From Saccharina japonica (taxonomy: Eukaryota; Sar; Phaeophyceae; Laminariales; Laminariaceae): DNA of 64,000 nucleotides. The stretch lies in NCBI GenBank assembly GCA_008828725.1, contig MEHQ01003283.1, forward strand, positions 232,001-296,000. Direction: 5' to 3'. The translations under genes and the position numbers were made by a program. The notes below the pieces were generated by a model. That model did not search any database. It had not been told where the DNA came from and saw nothing but the letters and a program-made list of their open reading frames with translations. Within the stretch, counting starts at the first letter, position 1. Each line of letters opens with the position of its first letter. Positions 47,510 through 60,000 of the stretch are shown in pieces.

Positions 47510-49990
47510 GGGATTCCCCGTGCCCCAAGCGTGCCCTGTTGTGTTGTGTCTTTCGAAATTCCCTACAGTGTGCGGTGGACGGAAGCAGCAACAAATGCCG
47601 AGAAATGCGGAGCGAAGTTTAAGTTTCGTCCGATTTCTGTCGATGCGGCATCTCCGGAGCCCACCAAATGTTTGCCAAATTTACGTTTTCCGTGGTTTTC
47701 GTACAACTCCGCACGCTCAATTCCTGGTGTAGCTACGTAGCTCACCGCTCAAAACAATTCGACACCTCAGAACACTGTGCTACTGCTGTACTGCCCTGTG
47801 TAGTATGTTAGACACCCGGGAATCGGCTGCTCCTGGGTGCGTACTTAGTAGATATGCTTTGCTGAAAGGAACGGTACCACCAGAATGCTCCGCAAAAAAA
47901 CTACGTACGATCAATTTATATGATTTTTTCACGAGTCTAGTAAATAGGCCGTTCAAATTGTTCCGCCGCATTTTCTTGACGCAGCAACGAAGCGACGGCC
48001 AGACACCGAGACTATTTTTATCGCTACGACTGTTTTGTGTTTCGAGCTGGCGCGTCAACGCACCACGGAACCATGCGCGGTCCACCCTCCTAGCCTGCTT
48101 GCAGTTACTTTAGTCAAACGTACGTATACAGACTGACATTTAGTTATGTTTTGCTTCTCCCTCTGTCTCCCTGCCTATACTACGTGTACAGTCAGTCGTT
48201 CTTCAGATCTTCGGGACCACAAAGCAGGCTCTTCTCCCATATCGTCTCCCCCAATTCAGAAAATAAATAATTATCTTCACTATATTTTAGGAGTATGGGA
48301 CTACATAACACCTATCCTCGAGGATTAAACAGGTCTGCAAAGATAGGTGAACCCTTAGTATAATAGGTCGTTGAACACACAGTAGTAGTAGAAGTAGGTT
48401 CGCCTGAAATTAACCCTCTAGCCATAGCAGCATTGTGGAAAGTTATATACGGAGGGGTTTCCCAAGGCACCATCACGTCTCCCCGAATTAAATAAATAAA
48501 TAATTACTCGTACACACTCTTCTCCTCGCGGTATCACACACTTTACTACGCTTACGGTGGATACCCTACATGTACGCGTAGTACGCGCAATACTAAAACA
48601 AGTACGTATGTACTCGTACTACTATTTTGTTTTTAGAATCACAATGCCGGAATCAAAGCTGAAGGACACCACAAAAGGGGTTAGAGGGGCTAAAATGTCA
48701 GAACACGCCCACAATATAGTATAGAGGTACACTGTATGCTATTCAGAGTGTTGGGCCATCGAGCTATTAATACTGTGGGAGTCTACCGTACCCCCTACGC
48801 AGCCTTTCCCCGCAAACACGGTTGACAGCGTGCTGGTGCGAGGGGGCTGGTATTACAGAAACCCACAACAAGATTGGGCGTCCTTTGAGTCGTTATATTT
48901 ACAGTCTAGACCCACTAGTAAACAAATAACGACAGTATAGTATACTACAGTAATAACCTGAAGAATAAACCTCACTTTTTCGGGAGGGCTACGAAAATTA
49001 TAGAGAGAGAGATTGTGCTTAGCCGCGAGCGCTACACTTAGATCCCACCGGCAATAATAGCATGTTATGGCATGTATACTCGAGGTTGTTTAAGGACGGT
49101 GTCGTGATGTACGATTCTTAGGCTTGCTCGTATCAGGGGTGTCTTGTAAGTGGGCCCATGCTGTATGAACGTTGGGGTCATACGGAGGAATAATGCCTCG
49201 GTTTTTATTCCAACCGGACCAGGGGGTAGGAAACACACACACGTCAGTCAGTGGGAAGTAAGTGCGCGCGCTCGCCCCAAACGGGTTCACATTACATTGT
49301 TACTGGCTCACATGGCGCCCGCAGGCCACGTAGAGCACACACACCCCTTTTGTTGTGCCGGGCACGTCATTGAGAGACCAAGGGCGCCGTGATGCAGGAG
49401 GGTGCACAAGGATCCCGTTCAGCTACAATTGTTGTTGGGGGGGTAATCAGGTCGTGTATGGCCGTAGTCGTATGACCATAGACCCTCGCATCCCTACAAT
49501 GCCGGGACGGAGCACGTTGGGTGTTCACAAATTTGGTGGGGGGGTATGCCCTATTTGATTGGCATTTCCGCAAATTTAGGCTGTATCTTGGCTGGGCATC
49601 AGCAAGCGAGCGTACACACGCTGAACACCAACCCCTAGTACATACCTGGCATGGAATTAACCAGTTTAGCAGTGTGTGAAGCAGTGCCGGGTTCCACTAT
49701 AGAGCCGATATTGATATTGCCGGCTGGCGAATGCAGGCACTATATAGGGACTGCTACTGCTGTAGTACTGGAAAGTGTGAAGGGGAGAAATAAGAAGGTT
49801 CAACTTGATGGCTATTGAAGCGATTCGGTTGCGAAGCCCAGAGCTGAGGTCGCCTGCCTCTACCCCCAAAAAGCACACATTTCATTTTTCTTCCTCGTCT
49901 GCATCCGGTTTGCTGGTGACACCCTGCCCTCAATAAGACCCTGTCTTTGCTCGAGGGAGACACTGCCTACCCCACCTGCTGTACTCGCGT
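47510..49990. other. No recognisable gene; upstream of CTL-D
   Basis: Expected to hold the CTL-D promoter just above 47509, but I see no clear TATA box or other core element. Open frames at 47417-47740 and 47805-48113 have no relatives here. 48300-49080 is AT-rich. A short R-family fragment lies at about 49455-49535 (GTATGACCATAGACCCTCGC). Confidence 0.45.
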
Positions 49991-50049
49991 ATACGCGCAG
50001 GTTGCCACCACCTGGTGATTGCGTACACGGCGAAAGTTGTCATCTGCAA

Positions 50050-50245
50050 GGCCTCTTCGTGACGGTATTCCGGTACATCAGTTTTCGCTTGCCGTGGCCG
50101 TCGTTGCTTGTGTCGTCTCGATGATCACCCTTTACAAGCAAACACGTTGCCTGCTGCTCACAGCGGTGTGACCTACAGTACCACATCGTCGTTTATGAGG
50201 TTCCGTGGAAAATGATGCCCTTGTCCTGTGAGCAACGCGGAAACG
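50050..50245 (+). pseudogene. CTL-F: decayed relic of CTL exon 4, plus strand
   Basis: GACGGTATTCCGGTACATC ... CTTGCCGTGGCCGTCGTTGC ... GTCTCGATG aligns by eye with the start of exon 4 (GACGGTTATCCGGTATATG, GCCGTGGGCGTCATCGC, GGCTCGATG). The peptide changes frame between TVFRYIS and LAVAVVACVVSMITLY, and stops follow. It is on the opposite strand from CTL-D and CTL-E. A possible unrelated exon with a GTGAGT donor follows at 50460-50516 (MAVSHAAAKYIFNIED). Confidence 0.4.
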
Positions 50246-50559
50246 TCGCGTGTTTGCCTGGTAGTGGCAGCTGCTAAATGCTCTCAGGCCACTCCCTTAA
50301 GAAGCTCAGTACCTCTCGCAATGTTGGAGGCGACACGCAGCCGTGGCGTGCCCCCGTTGGCGTGCGTCTAATAGTAGACGTCCGGGGGTGAAGACAGTAA
50401 TTCGTACGCGGACGGCCGGGGGGTGGGGGGTCAGGTACAAGGGGGGCAGCTTCGCACGGATGGCTGTCTCGCACGCCGCTGCGAAATATATTTTCAACAT
50501 TGAAGATGTGAGTATTAGTGTGACGCTCGCTCTTGCCTCGGTCATGCTTTAACAACAGC

Positions 50560-51460
50560 GGCAGCAACACCAGCAGCCAATATGTCAGGATACATGTTAA
50601 ACAAGGCAACACATGCGCTGTCAAGGCATGCATGCGTGGTTATAGCACTGCAAGATACCTGACACTGCTTAAGACCATGGTATAGCTTGGTATGCGCGCA
50701 CTGGCGACCGAGACTCTAAGCTTACGGAGGGAATACGACTATAAGTATGTTCGCATGTCTCGATTGATAATGTCCTCATCAAATTTTGTCAAATATATGT
50801 GCGGGGTACACTTTGATAATCAGCGCTACTGTACCAGCAGATTGCTGTCCAGTGTGGCAGGCACTGAAACTCCCACTGCGTCACATGCACATCGTCTACA
50901 GTAGGTGCAACTTTAGATGTGCCTCGCCCAATCCCATACTTCTGAGACAAAGCACTGTGCGCGTAACCTGATACACAACATCATACAGTTTTCAATACTT
51001 AGAAATAGGCATACAACGGAAAGTGTGGTGGGACAATCCCCAACTATACACACGCTGAGCGCAAGGACAGCCTGACTACTCTACTGCTTTCATTCGTAGA
51101 GGAGTCCCGCCAGTCATAAACGATGTAACCACATAAAACATGTGCACCTTCTATCGTTAAACCGACCAAACACAGTGCGCCCACGGAGAGTATCCATCCA
51201 GGTGGAAACGTGCAGCCTGCTTGTTTGCTGTCCCTCTTTACACAGTCGCGCTTGCTTCCCTAAAGTATGTACTGCTGTAATGGACCACCCCGGTCTCGTT
51301 GTCGATATACGAACCGGCTTCCTCCAGTCCCCGACGGCTATGCGTGTACCTTGAGGACGATGCTACAACATTCGCAGTCCTGTCCCGCTGTTGAATCGAG
51401 ACCCCTCTCTTTGCTACAACAAATAGGGACTAACTTTCGCCTTGAAACAATCCAACTAAA
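50560..51460. other. No recognisable gene
   Basis: Short open frames only, none with splice signals or a paralogue in the window. Confidence 0.4.
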
Positions 51461-53108
51461 TTGCCAATCGACTTGACAGGGCTATCGTTGGTCTTGAGCC
51501 AGTTCAGCAAAAATGAGCCCTTTACGTATGCAGCTACCCTCGTCCACTATTGCGTGAAACACTCCATCCCTTTACCAAAGGGGAGCGAAAGCGTTGGGGT
51601 AGGAGCCCAGCCTTTGTTAGAAGTCGTGCATCGGCGGCGGGTCTTCATAGAACGCTCGGACCCGGTACCTGAGAATATCGGAACACATGTACACAGACGA
51701 AAGCACGCGAGCGACTCATCGAGCTTCGCTGATGCATTGAACACCCTTCTGTGATAGGTCTGTGTCTGGCATGATGAGTGCTCGGCATCCACGAGGAAAC
51801 TACCCCTACCAGAACTGAGTTCTAAATACATTGCAGGCAGGTAAAACAATGAACCTCTGTTCACAAGGGGTTATAGTATGTCGGCGCCCCGGAGATTGAC
51901 GATGAGAGGCATTTCCTCGAAGTAGGTCCCAAGCCCTACTACTGTGATATTGGTTATAATGAACTACATGTCGTTCTAATTTACTCACCGCGATAATTTA
52001 TGCATCGGCACACTTCGTCCCGCAATCGGGCATGGTGGCACTACAAATGTTCATCGTTAGGTTCAATACGAACCCGGCCAATATTTATGGCCTCGACGAG
52101 GTGAGTTTCAGCCCATACCACAGGATGACACCCAACACATACGGTCGGTGCAGAGCGTGACTTTTGTCAATGGCCTGATTTTTTATTTCATTTTATTTCC
52201 AACTTTGTTTGTGCTTTCTCGATTGGACGCAGGTGTCATTGTACGCTCTCCGTGTGGCTGTGAGAATGGTCTCACACGTGGACCTGCCTCTCGACGACCT
52301 TCTCGCTGTCCTGGTCAACTCAGCATCCGGCGAACTTCTGGGAGCCATAGGAACGACCATGCCAGTTCCAGATTGAGGATTGACCGAAGCTACGCCACTG
52401 CCCAACGAGACCACAGAGGCTGACTGCAGAAGGAGAGTTACGAAGCCCTGGGTCGGATTTTGCAGAACGTGGAAAGCCCACCGAGATCGTGCTGCGGACT
52501 ACGTTCTTCCCGGTGCTCCAGCTGCGGGTTTACGCGGAGGGATGGCTGCGCCTGCATAAGCTCGCGAGATGAAATGGTTAGGGTTAGAAACGGGAAGGGC
52601 GGGGTGGTTTGGGTGAAACAGACCAATGTGGCGGCGTACAATGATAAGATTAGCCGATAGGCCCGGTTGCCCGGGTCGTCTCCACACGCTAAAGGTGCCT
52701 GTATTTTGGTTGCTTTACAGCAAGGGCAGGTCTATTCTCCACCTTCTTGTTTATCTTTCTCTTTGAGCCAACACCTGAGTGCAGTACTCGTTTTGGGAAG
52801 TGCGAGTCTTGATCGGGGTTACAGGTTAGCCGTCGCGGCCGACGACAAGACTAATCCGTGCTATTGTTTTGTGCAGAGCCGTACATAAACTGATGAACTT
52901 AGCGCATGCTACATGTGCTCAGAAATGTCTTAACTTAGCAGCGGCGAGTGCCGTTTGGGGCAAGTTCGAGAACATACAGGACCAGAATCCAAAAATAGGA
53001 TTAGACGTTAGGGTTGATGCCTTACAGGTTAAACTGCGTGCAGTGCATCCAAGCACACGTGCCGTACACACGAAATGTTTTCACAGTGGGTTTTGCGAGT
53101 TTGGGTAG
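51461..53108 (+). CDS. Unrecognised multi-exon gene with frame breaks
   Basis: Clearest part: a frame open before 52032 (first ATG there) ends NPANIYGLDE at 52100, followed by GTGAGT; the intron ends CGATTGGACGCAG at 52232; the next exon 52233-52376 (VSLYALRVAVRMVSHVDL, ...) ends in TGA, joined in phase 0. Then 52430-52660 again looks coding (ESYEALGRILQNVESP, EIVLRTTFFPVLQLRVYAEG, GGVVWVKQTNVAAYNDK) but needs two opposite one-base shifts. A further exon 52876-53108 follows a TTTGTGCAG acceptor (VWGKFENIQDQNPKIGLDV). An upstream frame at 51461-51754 may belong to it. I do not recognise the protein, and cannot tell whether this is one gene or two. Confidence 0.4.
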
Positions 53109-53404
53109 GTGTCTTCTGCGTCTGCCTGGCAATCTGTCATTTTTCTCGTGGTTACGTTTAGTTCGCTCTAACGAGCCATGACCAAAACAAGGGTGCACAT
53201 TACCGACCGCTAGAGTTGGGCTGGGGATAACGTATAGTTGACCAGTGGCATAGCCCCAAAGCGCAAGGTGTACCCCCCAAAAGGAAAAAAGGGGGCAGAT
53301 TTGTAACATGTGGGGCAAAATGCCCACGCCCGACAAAGCACGTTCGAGAAAACATGTGCGAGGAACCCGATTGACAACCTCCTGGGGTCTAGGAATGCGC
53401 CGAA

Positions 53405-53644
53405 ATGACTTTCGATTCATCAAAACACAAGATGCCGCGCAAAATATACCGAGTGGATCCTAGGCTGAGAACACCCATCGTGAAGCATATCGCATGGACT
53501 CAGGAGTACATAAAAACAGACAGTGGCGCCATGATAACCTTCTCCTCTCCCCGAGCATGCCTAGACGGGCGCACGAAACGACACGCTGACTCCCCCCCCC
53601 CCCCCCCGCACGCTATTCGCCGGAGCTGCTCTACTCGGACTTAA
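53405..53644 (+). CDS. Hypothetical exon, paralogue of 23143-23345
   Basis: Contains RVDPRLRTP, WTQEYIKTDSGA and LDGRTKRH, then a proline run encoded by 16 C (53597-53612). Same words in the same order as the minus-strand frame beside CTL-C. It faces the 3' end of CTL-E. Function unknown. Confidence 0.35.
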   Translation: MTFDSSKHKMPRKIYRVDPRLRTPIVKHIAWTQEYIKTDSGAMITFSSPRACLDGRTKRHADSPPPPPHAIRRSCSTRT

Positions 53645-54092
53645 CACTAAATGAACATCTGACGAGCGTTCGCAAACCAACCCCCTGCTGCCCGGGCCTC
53701 GCGCATGCCTATATTGTAAGGATTTGGTTGGAAGAGTAATCTCTAGGGGGCCTTAGATACGTACCCGGCGCCCATCCGCTGCGCCTCCCCCACCCGGTCC
53801 TGCAGCACAAGGACGGTTTCCTCATGTCAGGTGTACGGAGGCAGCGTCTGCCCGATCAACGCCTCCATCCTCTTGTAAAACCTTCACGTCGTACTGTGTA
53901 CCTTTCAATACAGTGTGTAATCGTATCGGTCGCAGGCGGGGGAGTAGGCCCAATACTATCCGGGTCTGGCACCCCGGGTACCCCTGAATCTATACCCCAA
54001 CCAAAAACACGCAACCCCCGGGTTCAGCACACAAATATTTGATCACCGCCCGGGTACCGCTCGAAAACAATTTCTACCAAACGCACTTTGTC

Positions 54093-57000
54093 TTAAGCTT
54101 GGACCGTTCCATTAGCTTCCCTTGTCGGCGGGTTGAGCAACTGCAAGTCTCGCCACGCCTTGTACAGTTCGTTGTGCGGCGAGCGATCGTGGTGTTCGGT
54201 CCACTCCGCCTCTGAAACCTGCAACATACCAGCGGGGGGGGGGGGGCGTACTCATTTGTTGCTTGCCTTAGTCATTTGACCATTGACCACGCATCCCTTT
54301 CGAGACGAGGGAGGCGGGGGGGGGGGGGGGGGGTGTACTCATGTTGTGCACGGCCGTAGTCATATGACCATAGACCCTCGCATCCCTACAATGCCGGGAC
54401 GGAGCGCGTTGGGTTTTCACCAACCAGGCAGACATTGCTTGCACCAAGCGCGAAACGCCGTGAGGTATTGGGCGAGTCGCATGGAGGGTGAGCTGCATCC
54501 TGCTAAGAACCGCCTCTGAGGCGGACTTGCATATGGACGACAGCTTCAATGAGTTAATTTAATTTCTGGTGTGGCCACTTCCGGAGACAGCAATGGGTTT
54601 TACTATGTAACTGCCTCGCGGACGCCTTACCATATTAACACTACGTGAAACGACCATTCCCCTTGTGCGGAACAAAGGTTCTCCACCCCGCACAAATGAT
54701 CTACTCGACCGCCAGCTTTGGTGACCGCCAAAAACAAATAACAAAAAAAAACGGCACCCTGGTTGTCTAGCTCACGCAGCGAGTGGCGTGTTTTACAGCG
54801 TCGTTGCCAACCGACGCCAACCCAACCTATAAATATATCATATATTATAGGGGGGGGGGGGGGTATGGTTATGTGAGGCAGTGGGATTCGCCTAGGAAGA
54901 CGAATGGATTTGAATGGGAGGGGGGGGGGGGGGTAATAGCGACATGCCGAGAGGAAATGGGACGGACACGTGCAACCCACGGGAGGCGTGCGAGATGTTA
55001 AATTGTTGACATGGCGCGCCAATAGGTCGAGAGGCAGATGCAATAGTGCAACACCCGCACGCCGCCGGGCCAATGCATCAGGAGCCCTGAAACAAAGCAG
55101 CGGGTGAGCGAGAATTCAGCACGACATACCGCGAGGCAAGGAGTCTGGGACTTGCAACAAGCAGACGAGCCGCGAAAATCCGTCGTTTGACCAGATAGAG
55201 CAGGAGAGATTCCTCTCGTTCGTCTACCAAAGCCCGATATCAATCTGCCGATAGCAGACTTCGATACAGTCCTTGCGTCACAATCGTGGAAACCCTTCGA
55301 TTATGCTATACAGTATCGCATGTTTCCCCTGTACTTCCCATAGACACAAGGAAAGCACTGCAGACACAACATAAACACGACGCAACGAAAATAAAGGTGT
55401 TTGGATGAAGGGATCAGGCGCCAGTAGAAAGTGTAAATTCGCCGCAAAAACAATCTGAAGATACCAAGTACATAGTTGCTACAGTAATTCCTTCTCGACA
55501 AAACCTTGGGCACGAAATCACTCTCTCCCTTGACACGTGGGCGTCCTTAACAAAACAAGCACGTACGTACCCAAAACACAATTGCGATACCAGTTGTATT
55601 TGTTTCATAACTGTTTTGTTGAAAAGACTTCCACATATTCTTTGGCTACTGCTGTAGCCCATGGTTTGTCAATCCGATTGGTTTGCCAATACACCTTCCC
55701 CCCGACCACGTCGTGGTTTATAGGCGTAGATGTTGGAGTCACCTGCACTAAGCAAACGAACACGGCCTTGGAAGCGTACACGACCACTTCCAGCGTGGCG
55801 CATGTGACGACCACTGTGCAGACGAAGACCATTCCCGGGACGCAGGGCCACGGGGCAGCAAGAAAAATATGTTCCGCACCATACAACATCCAGAAAAAGT
55901 AGGGTGTGGCTGCAATTACCAGGCTCAAAAAGACGAAGCCCGCGGCAATCATTGAATCGCTCATCAGGAGGGTCCACCCATAGGCGCGGGCCATGGCTCG
56001 TGCATGGCGCACAGCTGCAGGTGGGCGAAGGACAACATAGTACGGGGCAGCGCATTAGATTCGGAGTGCATAAAAGCGTCAAAGACTATTTTTATTTGGA
56101 GGCGTTCGAGATTAGGGTAGGACTACGTACGGTGTCTGGCATGGAACACAACTGACAAATAATAAAGAGCGACCTGAGCAAGGCGACTTTTCAGAGATGG
56201 AGTATATGTACGTTTCGAGGATATTTTCAATAGTTCATTCGAACGGCCCGGCGTCCTGACATGGTACACAGACGACCAACGACGAAGGATGATGCAGAGG
56301 AGGTGATGTCGTCAGAGTAAACGTGCATGCATACGCCCGGGATATTTTCTGCAGTAAGCCGGGAGGGAAGCGCAACTGCTTGGAAGCATTCGTTGCGGCC
56401 ATATTTTCTCACTATTAACAGTCCTAGTTGATGAAGGAGACGGGGTGAGAGGGGGGAGCTCTTCAGAGATCGGGTGCATGTATGCCTCGGGAACCCTTTC
56501 TAGCCATGCGATCCGGCCATCGACGTAGCATGGTGCATAACTGACGAAATGTGAAGTATCCACATAGGAGGGGGAAGCTCGTCAAGATACGAAGTGAGTG
56601 AATGTATGTGTCGGGGACACTTCAATGTGCCATGGGAGCGGGGCATGACCACTGCCTAGCACACAGCGAACGAGGGATGCAGAGCGATACAAGACGCGGG
56701 GGGTTGTGCCAGAGGTGTTGGATGGCATGTATAAATATGTCGATGATCATTTATAGAGCGGAAGTCGGGACGAGGACTGTGGATGATGTTGAAGTAAGGA
56801 ATCTTAAAGTCCGAGTTGTTTGATCCGACCACGGCCAAGAAAACGCAAGTTGAAGTCATGCTTTATGTCTGTTTTCGTTCGATTTCGTCACGGGTTGTTC
56901 GAGCTCCGTTGCCTGTGAAAGATATCTGGAATCGACTGCACATCGTTCGAGAAGATCAGTGTATCACCCGAAACGTGAACTTCCATGAAGAATGTGGTTC

Positions 57001-60000
57001 GCCCAACCCGAGACCGACATTTCTATTCGCCAGTCCTCAACAATATACACTATATAAAAATTGTCGAACTAAACTGTAGTTGCTGACTATGGGATCTCAA
57101 CGGGTCGGGAATATTGAGCCAAACCGGGATACCTCTACCGTGGAATTTCCCCGATTCTGCATTACGGCTACCGCCAGGGGTTTCCACAAGACGAATGGCC
57201 ACTCGTTCTAGTGGCCATGTACCTCGACCAAACCCCGGACGAAGCTAGAAGTTTTGTTGGCCCAGAGAAACAAACACACCCTTCAATGGCGGTATATATC
57301 ACAAGATCGACAAGCATATGAAGCTCGAAAGGAGGCGGGAAGTCACTCGCGCGAGTGACTCTGAACTTCCGAACTAAGGCCCAAAACATGCATCCAAATT
57401 GACCCCCCCCCGCCCCAGCTACGCCGCCTTAACAGCTAAACCTGTTGGAACCGCACATCGATACTGCAAACACTTGCGACTACAAGGGCTAAGAATTTCA
57501 CTTACCTTCCGTGAAGTTCAAGCGGTAGACGCTAACCAAGATAACAGGGTGGAGCAGCGCGTAGCTGGCGGTGAACCGCAAGCCAATCATGAGGAAATCC
57601 GCTGTCCAGGAGGCGTTCGAAAAGCTAGCGACAAGGAAGTGCAACGGCTTGAAAAGACAATCGATCGCGGCCACCTTGCACAAGGACCTGATCCAATAAC
57701 GTATGACATGACACGAAAACGCAAAAATCATGAATAAGTGGTACGAGCATAAGCGAGTGCAGGAAGCAGAAGCCTCGATGTCCTCACGTGTGTGAGATCG
57801 TCGTGCCAAGGCCTGGTCGATTACGACGAAAAGGGCACATAAATCCTAATGCATATATGAGGCAATGTTGTCAGCAGAGGAGGGGACGAGGGGCACACCC
57901 GTTGGTGACAACATACAGCTGCTAGCTCGTAGCGCAAGGACCTGGTCGGCGCGCAAGCAACGTAGACATACGATGGAGGTAGAATATGTACCAAACCGTC
58001 ACACAAGAGAACGAGAGGGACAAGCATTAGCCGACCATACATGAATGCGTAAGCTGTGGTCGATGGACACTCCCATGGGCGCAAGACATCGGACGACTAA
58101 AGTTGGTTTCATACGAGTCGGAACTCAGCTCCACTGAGTAGCCCCTTGGTTGACGAGTTCCTATCCCAGTGACACATGTTCGGCGTCAAAATTGCAACCA
58201 CTGTTGCAACTTCAGTACCTGCCTTAGAACGGCTCATACCCCAACACCTGCCGCAGGACGTTTAACCCAAAACTCGGAATCCGTGCCCCCTGCAACAAGG
58301 CCCATCCTTACCCCAGAGAAGAACGCATCACGCGGTGGAACGACTTCCATATAGCCTCGGTGTTGTCTGGGGAGGACCAGCGGGATGCCACCGAACCAGC
58401 CACGGTAGCTGCCACGATGTTTGCCGCCACGCTCGAGCCCCACGATACGCTCGCCATCCAGAAATACAGGAGGGCAGCGCCCGGGGTGGTGTATTTGCAG
58501 TAGGAGAACTCGATGGCATCGCACTTACACGACAGGGCTTCCCACAGCCATGGACCCGTGCAATCGGAGGCCTCGTGGGTCGATGTCACGGTGGTAAAGG
58601 CGGACATCGAGCCGATATAAGCGACGACACCCACGGCAACCCACATATACCGGATAACCGTCATGCAGAGGGCCCAACAGATGAGTTTTGGGGTGGATGT
58701 GACGGCCCGGGAGGCAACCTAGGTGCATACGGGAGCAGCACCATCAAATAATGGGGGGTTGCGATATATTAGTAGGCACCAGTAACCCATTGCGTGATAT
58801 AACTTTGAGCAGAGACTGGAGCGTGGGACACCCTACACACTTCACCCACTTTCGTTCCTCCCTCTTTTTATTTCTCGTTTGAATACCGGTTCAAACATCA
58901 GCACTATTGAGCACGAAACCTCTGCCCCACCTGCTAAACACTAGGCAGGTGGTTCAAACGTTACCAGTGCAAATCTGTGCTACTATTGGCCAAGGATACT
59001 CCCCTACGTTGCCTGAAAACAGGACGTGCTTGTGCGATCAAACGAAGATGTTTTATCGAGCGCAGGGTACTGGACGTAAACCGAACACAAAACCTGAATA
59101 TTACAAAAACAAAACATAATAATCAGAACATTGTTTTGCTAGGTAAACTATAGGGGGATATGTAGGTTTTGGTCCTGTCGTAGATGCTGATTACTACGCC
59201 CCCCCCGCAACGATGTACCGTGTATCTATGCGGTACCTACGTCGTGGCACGCCTGTGAACAACTACGATAGAGTGCACGCGTTGCACAAAAGGAGCATGG
59301 CGCAGGGCTTGAAAAATTAGCCACCGTATCGAGAGCCCCGCCGACCAAACGTGGGTAACCCTGCACGTACGCGTCGGTAAAACACTAGTGTGAGACTGTC
59401 CATTCTAGCTCTTTCTTGCGTGATATAACCATTGCGTGATAGGGAGGTGGTTTGACTCAGCCGTCGGGGCGCTGCAACATAATTTGTCACTTCTCGCCAT
59501 CCTGTCGTACACCTTCAAATTCCCTTGACAAGCTAACTGCTACCCAAAACATTTGGGGCACGAGACCATATAACCTGTCGATTAGACGCGAAGGACCGTT
59601 GTGTGATTGTACCCAACACGCGGGACGATAATGGCTACGTGGTACGGGTAAACAAAAGTAAAATACTCATATGTATTTCCGTGGCCTACCGTACACAGAT
59701 GCTAGCCTTATTTCAATATTAAAAAATTAAAAAACAACAGCTGTGAGCTCGAGGATTTCGTCGAAGCTCATCTTTGCTAGCTGAGTGTGTCAATATGTAG
59801 TGCATACTTCCATTTCCAATACTACCACCATTTGTGCATGTTTATGATACATAGATGAATGTAAAATCGTTGGAGAGCTCTACCCTCCCTTCGGAAATGT
59901 CCAACGTCCCTCCTATCGGGTGGGCTTCAGACCGATATCGGTTGGCGTCAGCTCTCGGCGCCTCGCTCGCGCCTTCTCGTCCGTTCCCTCACGGGTCACC

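Noticed and set aside
52580..52590. GGTTAGGGTTAG as a telomere tract
   Set aside because: Two units only, inside a gene-like frame; expected by chance.
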